Positions 45,012 through 53,439 of a stretch of DNA of 64,000 nucleotides are shown here, in pieces. This DNA comes from Pseudomonas izuensis (GTDB lineage: Bacteria > Pseudomonadota > Gammaproteobacteria > Pseudomonadales > Pseudomonadaceae). Position 1 is the stretch's first letter. The number at the start of each line of letters is the position of its first letter. The notes beneath the pieces were generated by a model. It saw only the letters and a list, made by a program, of their open reading frames with translations, had not been told where the DNA came from and did not search any database. Location: contig NZ_WTFT01000008.1 in the NCBI RefSeq assembly GCF_009861505.1, positions 148,266 through 212,265 on the forward strand, written 5' to 3'. A program made the position numbers and the translations under genes.

Positions 45012-45916
45012 TGCGAAGCCTCCAGCATGCGCCGACGACGGCCTGTGATGTATTCGGACAAGGTCATGATGGCGAGTGTGGTCACGATCAACACCACACC
45101 GGCAGCGGATGCGGCGGGCCAGTTCATCAGCGGGGCGATCTGGTCATGCACCATCACCGCCAGCATCGGCACGCGACGGCCGCCGAGCAAAAGCGGTACG
45201 ACAAAGCTGCTGGCGTTGTAGGCGAACACCAGGGTCGCACCGGTGATGATCCCCGGCAGGCTCATCGGCAACACCACCTGGCGAAACACCTGCAGGCGAC
45301 TGGCGCCCAGGGTCGCGGCGGCTTCTTCGTAACTGCGGGCGACACCGCGCATGGCGCTGGCAATTGGCAGCACCGCCAGTGGGAAGGCGGTCTGCACCAG
45401 GCCCATCAACACGCCGTTCTGGTTGTAGAGGAGCATGATCGGACGCTTGATCAGGCCCAGGCCCATCAACGTCTGGTTGAGCATGCCGCCCGGGCCGAGG
45501 ATCACCAGCCAGCCGTAGCTTTGCAGCAGCAGGTTGACCAGCAATGGCAGCAGCACCGCGGCCAGGAAAATCCGGCGCACGAACGGCGAAGTCAGCCGCG
45601 ACATGGTGTAGGCCACCGGGATTGCCAGCAGCACCGCGATCACGGCGCTGATCAGCGCCAGGCGCAGGGTCAGCAGCAGGGATTTGAGGTAATAGGGTTC
45701 CAGCAATTGGGCATAACTGGCCAGGCTGAACCCGGACCATTCCGCGCCTTTGGTGCCCACGCTCATGCGCAGTACCAACAGGCTGGCGGCAATCAGCACG
45801 CCGAGAAACAGCATCGACGGCGAAAGGAAAAACCAGGCGCGCGCCGTGGGCGAAACACCCCGATTAGCGCGCACGGGGGCGACACTCACCGGATGGGTCA
45901 GAGGTTGGTGTTCCAT
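45008..45916 (-). CDS. Polyamine-type ABC transporter permease (PotB-like)
   Basis: The 302-residue permease begins with an N-terminal tail, then ARAWFFLSPSMLFLGVLIAASLLVLRM as its first helix region. The EAA loop is YEEAAATLGASRLQVFRQVVLPMSLPG. The ATG at 45916 is chosen over upstream frames that run into a REP element. The gene pairs with the following permease in the channel. A REP doublet lies between it and the substrate-binding protein gene. Confidence 0.92.
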   Translation of the reverse strand: MEHQPLTHPVSVAPVRANRGVSPTARAWFFLSPSMLFLGVLIAASLLVLRMSVGTKGAEWSGFSLASYAQLLEPYYLKSLLLTLRLALISAVIAVLLAIPVAYTMSRLTSPFVRRIFLAAVLLPLLVNLLLQSYGWLVILGPGGMLNQTLMGLGLIKRPIMLLYNQNGVLMGLVQTAFPLAVLPIASAMRGVARSYEEAAATLGASRLQVFRQVVLPMSLPGIITGATLVFAYNASSFVVPLLLGGRRVPMLAVMVHDQIAPLMNWPAASAAGVVLIVTTLAIMTLSEYITGRRRRMLEASQ

Positions 45917-45976
45917 AGCAAGGGTCTCGTCAATGGAAAGCAGCTGACAAACACGGGACTCGAAACTGCAGTGAAC

Positions 45977-46069
45977 CCTGTGGGAGCTGGCTTGCCAGCG
46001 ATGGCGATCTGTCATTCACATCTTTGCCGACACGAAGACCGTCATCGCGGGCAAGCCCGCTCCCACAGG
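45977..46069. repeat. Hybrid REP doublet inside the ABC operon
   Basis: The left arm (45977-46004) belongs to the GCTGGCTTGCCAGC class and the right arm (46043-46069) to the GCGGGCAAGCCCGC class. It sits between the genes for the binding protein and the first permease, on the operon transcript. Confidence 0.88.
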
Positions 46070-46095
46070 AAATTGCAGTACCTGGAAGTCCGATA

Positions 46096-47199
46096 TCAGG
46101 AAGAAAAGATTTCCGTGTAACGACGAATCCATTGGTCATGCACGGTGGCCAGGAAGGCGTTGTCGTGCATGATCGCTTTCTCGGCAATCTGTTCCGGCGT
46201 GAGGATGTACGGGCTCTTGCGCGCTTCGGCGGAGATGATCGCCTTGGCGTTGACCGGACCGTTGTAAATGTCCTCGGCCATTTTGCCCTGCACCAGCGGG
46301 TCCAGAGAGTGGTTGATGAAGGCGTAGGCCATGTCGGTGTCGCCAGGACGGTTCTTCGGCATTACCGAGAGCATCAGGTCGGTGTAGAAACCTTCCTTCA
46401 TGCCGAAGGTGGCGCCCAGGCCGTAGTTCGGATCACGGATCTGTTTCGGGAAGAACGCGGGTGCGTACAGGCCACCCATGTCCAGGGAACCGGTGCGGAA
46501 CAGTTCGGCGATCTGGTTCGGGTTTTCACCCAGGGTCACCACGCGATCTTTCAACTCGGCGAGTTTCTTGAAGCCCGGCTCGATGTTGTGTTCGTCACCA
46601 CCGGCCAGTTTGGCGGCGATGATGATCAGGTCCATGGCCTCGGTCCAGTTCGGCGGCGGCAGGAAGATGTTCGGTGCCAGCTCGGCGTCCCACAGGGAAG
46701 CGTAACTGGTTGGCGCTTCTTTCTGGGTACGGGTGCTGTAGACCAGGCTGTTGCACCACAGCAGGTAACCGATACCGTGGCCATTGGCGCCGGTGCGGTA
46801 TTTCTCCGGTACGTCGACCAGGTTGGGAATGCGGTTGAGGTCGGGTTTTTCCAGCAGGTTGGCGGCGGCCAGACCTTCGGCGCCGACGCCTGCCAGGGTG
46901 ATGATGTCGTACTGCGGACGATCACCGCCGGCCTTCAGTTTGGCGACCATTTCCGAGGTGCTGCCGGTGCGGTCGGCGACGACCTTGCAACCGTACTTGT
47001 CTTCGAAGGTCGCAGCGATGTTGCGCAACGCTGCCAGGCCGGTGTCATCGGACCAGGTCAGCAGTTTCAGGGTCTTGCCGGCAAAGCGTGTATCGCTGGC
47101 GTTGGCCTTGATGAACGGCATGCTCATGGCCGCCGCGGCAACCGAGGCTACGCCCACGGTCTTGATGAATTGACGTCTGTTCAGATCGTGCTCGCCCAT
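46096..47199 (-). CDS. ABC transporter substrate-binding protein (PotD/PotF-like, Tat signal)
   Basis: The 367-residue periplasmic protein starts with a twin-arginine signal (NRRQFIKTVGVASVAAAAM, cleavage near residue 35). The mature protein is a type II binding protein with LKLLTWSDDTGL and VVADRTGSTSEMVAKL in lobe one and TDMAYAFINHSLDPLVQGKMAEDI near the end, as in spermidine/putrescine binders. The polyamine-clamping Trp and Asp could not be placed surely. GGAG precedes the ATG at 47199. The ligand is inferred to be the substrate of the decarboxylase pathway upstream. Confidence 0.9.
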   Translation of the reverse strand: MGEHDLNRRQFIKTVGVASVAAAAMSMPFIKANASDTRFAGKTLKLLTWSDDTGLAALRNIAATFEDKYGCKVVADRTGSTSEMVAKLKAGGDRPQYDIITLAGVGAEGLAAANLLEKPDLNRIPNLVDVPEKYRTGANGHGIGYLLWCNSLVYSTRTQKEAPTSYASLWDAELAPNIFLPPPNWTEAMDLIIIAAKLAGGDEHNIEPGFKKLAELKDRVVTLGENPNQIAELFRTGSLDMGGLYAPAFFPKQIRDPNYGLGATFGMKEGFYTDLMLSVMPKNRPGDTDMAYAFINHSLDPLVQGKMAEDIYNGPVNAKAIISAEARKSPYILTPEQIAEKAIMHDNAFLATVHDQWIRRYTEIFSS

Positions 47200-47368
47200 T
47201 ACGGACTCCCTTTGTTTTTGTAGGTATGAGGCTGGTCGAAACTGTTGCATCCGCGCGGCCGGATCTGCTTGGAACCCCTTATTTACTGGGCGTTAGCTGA
47301 GCCGACGGGTTCATCCTGAGGTTGTGTAAAACACCTGACTATCGATAAAAACTCATTGAAGCCATGAC

Positions 47369-47403
47369 GTGAGCGCATGCCTCAACACGAGGCATGCGCT
47401 CAC
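47369..47403. promoter_or_regulatory. Perfect 15-bp hairpin between the aldehyde dehydrogenase and binding-protein genes
   Basis: GTGAGCGCATGCCTC (47369-47383) and its exact complement (47389-47403) surround a 5-base loop. The T-run (47405-47409) is on the plus strand, but both flanking genes are on the minus strand. On their transcript it is a strong hairpin without a U-tract, likely a stability or partial-termination element. Confidence 0.75.
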
Positions 47404-47416
47404 CTTTTTCGTGCCT

Positions 47417-48877
47417 TCAGACAGCCCGAATCACGTGCTTGATTTCCTGGAAAGCCTGCAAGCCCCACGGCCCCAATTCGCGGCCGATGCTGCTCTGTTT
47501 GTAGCCACCCCAGGCGGTCTGCGGGAAGATCACCTGCGGCGCGTTGATCCACACAAGCCCCGCCTGCAAAGCGTTGGCGACGCGATCAGCGGCTTCGGCG
47601 TTGCGCGTGACCACACTGGCGACCAGACCGAACTGGCTGTCGTTGGCCAGGGCAATCGCTTCGGCTTCGGAGCTGAAACGACGTACGCAGATCACCGGGC
47701 CGAAAATCTCTTCACACCACAGCGCACTGTCCAGGGGCACGTCGGTGAACACCGTCGGCTGCAAAAAATATCCGCGTGGCAAGTCGGCGGGACGATTGCC
47801 ACCGCAAATCAACGTGGCACCTGCACTGAGGCCGCGATCGATGTGACCGAGCACGCGCTGGTATTGCGCCTGATTGACCAGTGCGCCCATTTCCACGTTC
47901 GGGTCGAACGGGTCGGCCACGCGAATGGCTTCGGCGCGGGCCTTCAAGCGGCTCAGGAAATCATCGAACAGTTCATCGGCGACCAGCACACGGCTGGTGG
48001 CGGAACACATCTGCCCGGCGTTGAAAAAACCGCCACCGCAGGCCACTTCCACCGCCAGTTCGATATCGGCATCGGCCAATACCAGCAGCGAAGATTTGCC
48101 ACCCAGTTCCAGGCTCACACCTTTGACGGTTTCCGCCGCGCGTTGCATGACCTGCACACCCACCGCGTTGCTGCCGGTGAAGGAAATCTTGGCGATGCGC
48201 GGGTCCGCCGACAGCGGCGCGCCAACGGCCAGGCCCGTACCGCAGACCACGTTCAACACACCGGCAGGCAAGCCAGCGTTTGCGATGATTGCCGCCAGTT
48301 CCAGTTCCGGCAGTGGCGTCACTTCCGAAGGTTTGAGCACCACGCAGCAACCCGCGGCCAGGGCCGGGGCGAGTTTCCACGCGGTGGTGACCATCGGGAA
48401 GTTCCACGGCACGATCAGGCCGACCACACCGCAGGGTTCGCGGCGCAGGCGCGCGCTGAAATCATCGCTTGGCAGCTCGACGGCGCTGTCCTGTTTCGCG
48501 TCCAGGCCTTCGGCCAGTCCCGCGTAGTACTCGAAGGTGGCGATCACGTCATCGACGTCGATGGCCGCTTCGAACTGTGGCTTGCCGTTGTTGCTCGACT
48601 GCAAGTGCATCAGGTGATCACGACCCGCCTGCACGCCCGCAGCGATTTTGCGCAGGATCGCACCGCGCTCGGCGCCGGTGGTTTTCGACCAGTCGGCGAA
48701 CGCTCGGGTTGCCGCGCTGACAGCCTGATCGACCGCTTGCTCATCACCGCCGACGACCGTGGTCAGCAGCGCTTCGGTAGCCGGGTTGATCACGCGCAGG
48801 TGTTCAGTGCCGGCGGACCATTTACCATCGATGAACAGGCCGTCGAGCGTGGTTGGCAACGTCAAGGAGAAGCTCAT
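47417..48877 (-). CDS. NAD(P)+-dependent aldehyde dehydrogenase (betaine/guanidinobutyraldehyde type)
   Basis: The 486-residue enzyme has VPWNFPMVTTAWKLAPALAA (cofactor loop), the catalytic Glu in SLELGGKSS and the nucleophile Cys in NAGQMCSATSR, and a C-terminal WGGYKQSSIGRELG. It oxidises an aldehyde to the acid with NAD(P)+. The start overlaps the decarboxylase stop as ATGA, so it most likely takes the aldehyde made by that enzyme. Relatives act on aminoaldehydes and betaine aldehyde. Confidence 0.9.
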   Translation of the reverse strand: MSFSLTLPTTLDGLFIDGKWSAGTEHLRVINPATEALLTTVVGGDEQAVDQAVSAATRAFADWSKTTGAERGAILRKIAAGVQAGRDHLMHLQSSNNGKPQFEAAIDVDDVIATFEYYAGLAEGLDAKQDSAVELPSDDFSARLRREPCGVVGLIVPWNFPMVTTAWKLAPALAAGCCVVLKPSEVTPLPELELAAIIANAGLPAGVLNVVCGTGLAVGAPLSADPRIAKISFTGSNAVGVQVMQRAAETVKGVSLELGGKSSLLVLADADIELAVEVACGGGFFNAGQMCSATSRVLVADELFDDFLSRLKARAEAIRVADPFDPNVEMGALVNQAQYQRVLGHIDRGLSAGATLICGGNRPADLPRGYFLQPTVFTDVPLDSALWCEEIFGPVICVRRFSSEAEAIALANDSQFGLVASVVTRNAEAADRVANALQAGLVWINAPQVIFPQTAWGGYKQSSIGRELGPWGLQAFQEIKHVIRAV

Positions 48878-50511
48878 TTCGACACCGCCTTGGTCCACGC
48901 AGTCTGATCGATTTCAATCAGGGTCGGGCCCTGGCGATCGGCGGCCACGCGCAAGGCTCGGCGCAGATGCTCGACGTCGCTGACCGCTTCGGCAGCGCAG
49001 CCCAGGGCCTTGGCGACACCGATGAAGTCCGGAGTGTAGATGTCCACACCAACCGGCTCGATGGCGCGGTTGACCATGTATTTCTTGATTTCTTCGTAGC
49101 CTTGGTTGTTCCACAGCAGCACGATCACCGGGGTGCGCGCTTCAACGGCGCTGGCCAGTTCCGGCAAGGTGAATTGCAGGCCGCCGTCACCGATCAGGCA
49201 CACCACCGGCGGACGCGTACCGCTTTCCACGCTGCCACCGAGCCAGGCGCCAATTGCGGCCGGCAAGGCGTAACCGAGGGTGCCGTAGCCGGTGGACGAG
49301 TTGAACCAGCGGCGCGGGCGCTCAGGGTTGAACGTCAGGTTGCCGGTGTACACCGGTTGGGTCGAATCGCCGACGAATACGGCGTCCGGCAATTCGTGCA
49401 GCACGGTTTCCAGGAAGCGGGTCTGGGCCAGGGTCGGCGCATCCCAGGTGGCGGCCAGTTCTTCGCGCAGGCGGGCGGCACGCACCTGACCCCAATCGTT
49501 GCTGCGCTCGGCCAGCGACTTGTGGGACAACGCGCTGAGCAACGCCTGGGCGGCGTTGCGCGAGTCGGCCACCAACGCCACGTGCGGCGGGTAGTTGCGC
49601 ACGGTCTGGTCCGGGTCGATGTCGACGCGCAGCAGTTGGCCTGGAATCTCGAAGCCACCGGCGAAGGTAACGTCGTAGTCGGTCTCGGCCAGCTCGGTAC
49701 CGATGGCCAGCACCACGTCAGCCTCGGCGACCAGTGCACGGGTCGCGACCAGGCTCTGGGTCGAACCGATCAACAACGGGTGGCCGGACTCGAGCATGCC
49801 TTTGGCATTGATGGTCAGTGCGACAGGGGCGTCCAGCAGTTCAGCCAGTTCGGTCAGTTCGGCGGCGGCATCGATGGCGCCGCCACCGGCGAGAATCAAC
49901 GGACGCTTGGCGCCGGCCAGCAACTCGGTCATGCGGCTCACAGCGGCTGGGGCCGCACCGGCACGGTCGATGTTTACCGGAACGCTGGCAAGCAGGTCGT
50001 CGGCGTTTTCAACCAGCACGTCCAACGGAATTTCGATGTGCACCGGACGCGGACGACCCGCCTGGAACAGCGCGAAGGCACGGGCCAACACGCCTGGCAA
50101 TTCCGACGCCGACATCAGGGTGTGGGAGAACGCTGCGACACCGGCACACAGTGCGCTCTGGTTCGGCAGCTCGTGCAGCTTGCCACGACCGCCGCCCAAC
50201 TGGCTGCGCGATTGCACGCTGGAGATCACCAGCATCGGGATCGAATCGGCGTAGGCCTGCCCCATCGCCGTAGTGATGTTGGTCATGCCAGGGCCGGTGA
50301 TGATGAAGCACACGCCCGGTTTGCCGCTGGTGCGGGCATAGCCGTCGGCCATGAAGCCGGCGCCCTGTTCGTGACGCGGCGTGACGTGGTTGATGCTCGA
50401 ACGGGCCAGCCCGCGATACAGCTCCACGGTGTGAACCCCGGGAATGCCGAACACCTGCTCGACCCCGTAACCTTCGAGTAACTTGACCAATACTTCGCCG
50501 CACGTCGCCAT
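48874..50511 (-). CDS. Thiamine-diphosphate 2-keto acid decarboxylase, 5-guanidino-2-oxopentanoate decarboxylase (AruI)-like
   Basis: The 545-residue protein has the acetolactate synthase fold. The catalytic Glu lies in TPRHEQGAGFMADGYAR, the central domain has LAGGGAIDAAAEL, and the cofactor domain has GDGGLQFTLPELAS followed by LLWNNQGYEEIK. I recognise it as close to proteins annotated 2-ketoarginine decarboxylase (AruI), which make 4-guanidinobutyraldehyde in the arginine transaminase route. No aminotransferase (AruH) or guanidinobutyrase gene is nearby, so the substrate may be another branched or guanidino keto acid. It heads a minus-strand operon and is divergent from a LysR gene. Confidence 0.82.
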   Translation of the reverse strand: MATCGEVLVKLLEGYGVEQVFGIPGVHTVELYRGLARSSINHVTPRHEQGAGFMADGYARTSGKPGVCFIITGPGMTNITTAMGQAYADSIPMLVISSVQSRSQLGGGRGKLHELPNQSALCAGVAAFSHTLMSASELPGVLARAFALFQAGRPRPVHIEIPLDVLVENADDLLASVPVNIDRAGAAPAAVSRMTELLAGAKRPLILAGGGAIDAAAELTELAELLDAPVALTINAKGMLESGHPLLIGSTQSLVATRALVAEADVVLAIGTELAETDYDVTFAGGFEIPGQLLRVDIDPDQTVRNYPPHVALVADSRNAAQALLSALSHKSLAERSNDWGQVRAARLREELAATWDAPTLAQTRFLETVLHELPDAVFVGDSTQPVYTGNLTFNPERPRRWFNSSTGYGTLGYALPAAIGAWLGGSVESGTRPPVVCLIGDGGLQFTLPELASAVEARTPVIVLLWNNQGYEEIKKYMVNRAIEPVGVDIYTPDFIGVAKALGCAAEAVSDVEHLRRALRVAADRQGPTLIEIDQTAWTKAVSK

Positions 50512-50542
50512 GTCATTGCCCTTCTTGTTCGATTGAGACGCC

Positions 50543-50578
50543 GGACCTGTGCAATGTTTATGATGGATTCGCAGGTCC
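50543..50578. promoter_or_regulatory. Inverted repeat in the LysR/decarboxylase divergent promoter
   Basis: GGACCTG (50543-50549) and CAGGTCC (50572-50578), 22 bases apart, lie in the 159-base gap. The arrangement suits an operator for the divergent LysR regulator, but no classic T-N11-A site was singled out. Confidence 0.4.
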
Positions 50579-50670
50579 AGGGATGGCCTCATTGGAACGG
50601 GCGACACGTAGCCGCAACAATGGATAAAAAGTCATACTAGCCATGTCTTCACGTCATACCTTGGATCCCA

Positions 50671-51552
50671 ATGAAACGACTGCCTCCCCTGCCGGCGCTG
50701 CACACTTTTCTGATTACCGCGCAGTGCTGCAATTTCACCCGGGCCGCCGAGCAACTGCACATCACCCAAGGCGCAGTGAGCCGACAGATCGCCGGGCTGG
50801 AAGATCATCTGGGTTATGAACTGTTCATCCGTCAGGCCCGGGGGCTGGACCTGACCGCCGAAGGGCGGGAGTGGCTGCCGCGGGTCCAGCAGATTTTCGG
50901 CCTGATCGACGAAGCGGTGGAACAGATCGGCGAGAAGCGCGAAACCCTGCAACTCAAGGCACCGAGCTGTGTCATGCGCTGGCTGTTACCCCGGCTGTTG
51001 CAGTGGCAAAAGGAACGACCGGACGTGCCGGTGGAACTGACGACCACCGTCAAGCACGGCGTGGATTTTCATCGCGAGCAATTCGATGCGGCGGTGATGT
51101 ACGGTGCGCCGCCGGACAGTGCCCTGGTGTCGTGCCTGTTGTTTGATGAACAACTGACACCCGTGTGTTCGCGGCCAATGCTGGAAGGGTCGTTGGCCCT
51201 GCAGACGCCGGCCGACCTGCAACAACACTTGTTGTTGCACCCCACCCGCGATGAACGGGACTGGAAAACCTGGCTGAAAGCCGCGGATGTGCACTTGACC
51301 AATGTCGGCAAGGGTCAGCATTTCGAAACACTGGACCTGGCCATGTCGATGGCGTCCCAAGGAACAGGCGTGGCGATTGGCGACTGGTCGTTGATCGGCG
51401 ATGACCTGAATGCCGGGCGGTTGGTCATGCCTTTTGATTTGAAGGTGAAAACCGGGCTGTCGTATTACCTGGTATTCCCGGAAAAACCTGCACCTTCGCC
51501 GAAATTGCGCGAATTGACGGGGTGGTTGGTGGAGCAGGCGCAGTCGCGGTGA
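50671..51552 (+). CDS. LysR family transcriptional regulator (GcvA-like)
   Basis: The 293-residue regulator has an N-terminal helix-turn-helix (LHTFLITAQCCNFTRAAEQLHITQGAVSRQ region, residues 9-38), a linker helix, and a periplasmic-binding-protein-like effector domain (about 90-290). The LPPLPALHTF start and the DLAMSMASQGTGVAIGD segment are typical of the GcvA/AmpR branch. It is divergent from the decarboxylase operon, which it probably controls in response to the operon substrate. Confidence 0.92.
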   Translation: MKRLPPLPALHTFLITAQCCNFTRAAEQLHITQGAVSRQIAGLEDHLGYELFIRQARGLDLTAEGREWLPRVQQIFGLIDEAVEQIGEKRETLQLKAPSCVMRWLLPRLLQWQKERPDVPVELTTTVKHGVDFHREQFDAAVMYGAPPDSALVSCLLFDEQLTPVCSRPMLEGSLALQTPADLQQHLLLHPTRDERDWKTWLKAADVHLTNVGKGQHFETLDLAMSMASQGTGVAIGDWSLIGDDLNAGRLVMPFDLKVKTGLSYYLVFPEKPAPSPKLRELTGWLVEQAQSR

Positions 51553-51563
51553 GCCCTGAAAAA

Positions 51564-51625
51564 CTTCGCCGGCAAGCCGGCTCCTACAGGATTTGATCCC
51601 CTGTAGGAGCTGGCTTGCCAGCGAA
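51564..51625. repeat. REP doublet (REPIN), class GCTGGCAAGCCAGC
   Basis: Arms at 51564-51590 (GCCGGCAAGCCGGC variant) and 51600-51625, with only 9 bases between, in the gap between two convergent genes. Confidence 0.9.
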
Positions 51626-51643
51626 TGGATTCAAGCCGCGCCA

Positions 51644-52258
51644 TCAATACCCGACAGTAAACCGCTGCCGCGAATGCTTCGGCGCTTCGACTTCATCCAG
51701 CATCGCAATCGCATAATCGGCAAACGTGATCCAGCTGCGCCCTTCACTACTCACCAGCAAATCATCCTTGCCGATCCGGAATTTCCCGCTGCGCTCGCCT
51801 TCGACAAACTCCGCCGATGGCGACAGGAAGGTCCAGTCCAGCTCCTTTTCCTGACGCAGGTTTTCAAGAAACACGGCACCGGCACCGGCCTCCGCCTTGT
51901 ATGCCTCCGGGAAGCCTGCGCTGTCGATCACCCGAGTGCCGTCCGGCAACAACAGCGAACCGGCACCGCCCACCACCAGCAGGCGTTTGACCCCGGCCTG
52001 CTTCACCGGCCCGATTACGGCGGCGGCCGGCAGCGTCGAGAAATGCGCAGCGCTGATCACCACGTCATGACCGGCAATTGCCGCTTGCAACGCGGCGGCA
52101 TCCAGCGCATCGACAGCCTGGCTCACCACACCGCTACGCGGAACGATCTTCGAAGTGTCGCGGGCGATGGCGGTGACGCTGTGACCGCGACGCAGGGCTT
52201 CTTCCAGCAGTTGGCTACCGGCACGACCGGTGGCACCGATGATTGCGATTTTGCTCAT
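51644..52258 (-). CDS. NAD(P)-binding SDR/NmrA-like protein
   Basis: The 204-residue protein starts KIAIIGATGRAGSQLLEEAL, the GxxGxxG dinucleotide-binding motif. It then has VVISAAHFS and RLLVVGGAGSL, and a C-terminal SWITFADYAIAMLDEVE. This is the YwnB/NmrA-like atypical short-chain group, acting as quinone or flavin reductase or redox sensor. The classical catalytic Tyr-x3-Lys is not evident. It is downstream of the metallo-hydrolase gene on the same strand and opposite a LysR gene. Confidence 0.85.
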   Translation of the reverse strand: MSKIAIIGATGRAGSQLLEEALRRGHSVTAIARDTSKIVPRSGVVSQAVDALDAAALQAAIAGHDVVISAAHFSTLPAAAVIGPVKQAGVKRLLVVGGAGSLLLPDGTRVIDSAGFPEAYKAEAGAGAVFLENLRQEKELDWTFLSPSAEFVEGERSGKFRIGKDDLLVSSEGRSWITFADYAIAMLDEVEAPKHSRQRFTVGY

Positions 52259-52341
52259 GACGTTCTCCAGTTGGATTTAGGTAAGTCAGTACAAATCAGG
52301 ATGGTGAGGGGTTTCGCTAAATCCCCCCGCCACAGATAAAT

Positions 52342-53223
52342 TCATTCACCCCACTTCATCTCGCCCTTGGCGACTTTGGCGCTCAGCTCAAGGGAGCTTT
52401 CTTCGCCCAGTGCCGGGAAGCGTTTTTTCATTGCGGCAATCAACGCCGCGGAATCCTTGGCCTTGGCGGTTTCTTCGTCGAAGGCCTTGATGTAATCGGC
52501 GGTGAACTGCAACGCCGCCAGGGACCGGGTGCTCTCGCCGAGGTAGTGTCCCGGCACGATGGTTTTCGGATGGAGCGTTTCAATCGAATGCAGCGTAGCC
52601 AACCAATCGACATGGGACTGCGGGGTCTGGGTGTCGGCCATCCACACGTGGATGTTTTCAGCCACGACCACACCACCCACCACGGCCTTGATCGATGGAA
52701 TCCAGACGAAGCTGCGATCAGGTTGCTTGCCCGCCAGGCCCACCACCTGCAACTTCTGCCCTTCGAGGATCAGGCTGTCGCCCTTGAGCACGTCCGGCAC
52801 GATGGTTTTGGCCGGTGCGTCAGCCCCCAACTTCGGCCCCCAAAACGCCCGTTTGCCCTCGACGGTCTGCTTGATGTGATCAACGGTTGGCTGCGAGGCG
52901 AGCACCTTGGCGTTGGGGAATGCAGCGGTCAGGGTGTCGAGGCCGAAGTAATAATCCGGGTCACCGTGACTGATGTAGATAGTGGTCAGTTGCTTGCCGC
53001 TGGCGCGGATTTTTTCCACCACCTGTTCGGCCTGGGACTTGCCGAATTGCGCGTCCACCAGGATCGCGTCTTTTTCGCCGCTGACCAGCACCGAGGTCAC
53101 CGGGAAAATCGCCTTGTCGCCAGGATTGTAGACGTCCAGCGTCAGCGTCGATGCGCTGGCATGGGCGGCAAACCCGAGGGCGGTCGCCAGGAAAATGCGT
53201 TTGAGTGAGGTGAAGCCGATCAT
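52342..53223 (-). CDS. Metallo-beta-lactamase-fold protein with atypical metal motif
   Basis: The 293-residue protein has a signal peptide (about 1-24, ending AAHASAST), so it is exported. The fold is shown by ILVDAQFGKSQAEQ, TTIYISHGDPDYYFGLDTL and a later KTIVPGHYLG. The usual HxHxDH metal motif reads H86-G-D88-P-D90-Y91, so the second and last His are replaced by Asp and Tyr. It may bind one metal or act by other chemistry. It is divergent from a LysR gene, and the gap contains a REP doublet. Substrate unknown. Confidence 0.85.
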   Translation of the reverse strand: MIGFTSLKRIFLATALGFAAHASASTLTLDVYNPGDKAIFPVTSVLVSGEKDAILVDAQFGKSQAEQVVEKIRASGKQLTTIYISHGDPDYYFGLDTLTAAFPNAKVLASQPTVDHIKQTVEGKRAFWGPKLGADAPAKTIVPDVLKGDSLILEGQKLQVVGLAGKQPDRSFVWIPSIKAVVGGVVVAENIHVWMADTQTPQSHVDWLATLHSIETLHPKTIVPGHYLGESTRSLAALQFTADYIKAFDEETAKAKDSAALIAAMKKRFPALGEESSLELSAKVAKGEMKWGE

Positions 53224-53258
53224 TTTTTACACCGTTGTCTGATAGGAGACCTGCTCTT

Positions 53259-53360
53259 CGTAGGAGCTGGCTTGCCAGCGATGGACGTCAACGATAACGC
53301 GTGCTTACCGGAAAAACGCGGCGCCTTGGCTTCCATCGCTGGCAAGCCAGCTCCTACAGG
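53259..53360. repeat. REP doublet in a divergent promoter region, class GCTGGCAAGCCAGC
   Basis: Arms at 53259-53284 and 53333-53360. It fills much of the gap between the starts of the metallo-hydrolase gene (53223) and the LysR gene (53440). Confidence 0.9.
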
Positions 53361-53439
53361 TGGAGCAGAGCTTAGTTGCATGGGTCAGTACAAAAAATGC
53401 GATGCTTGAACATAGTTTGTTTCTGAAAGCGGGCAAATC

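Noticed and set aside
47200..47330. Possible sigma54 promoter before the ABC binding-protein gene
   Set aside because: A GG-N10-GC pair can be found on the minus strand, but the flanking bases fit the consensus poorly and no activator gene is adjacent.
47369..50481. Two long plus-strand frames opposite the aldehyde dehydrogenase and decarboxylase genes
   Set aside because: Both are shadows of clearly conserved minus-strand enzymes. They are His/Arg/Gly rich and carry no domain.
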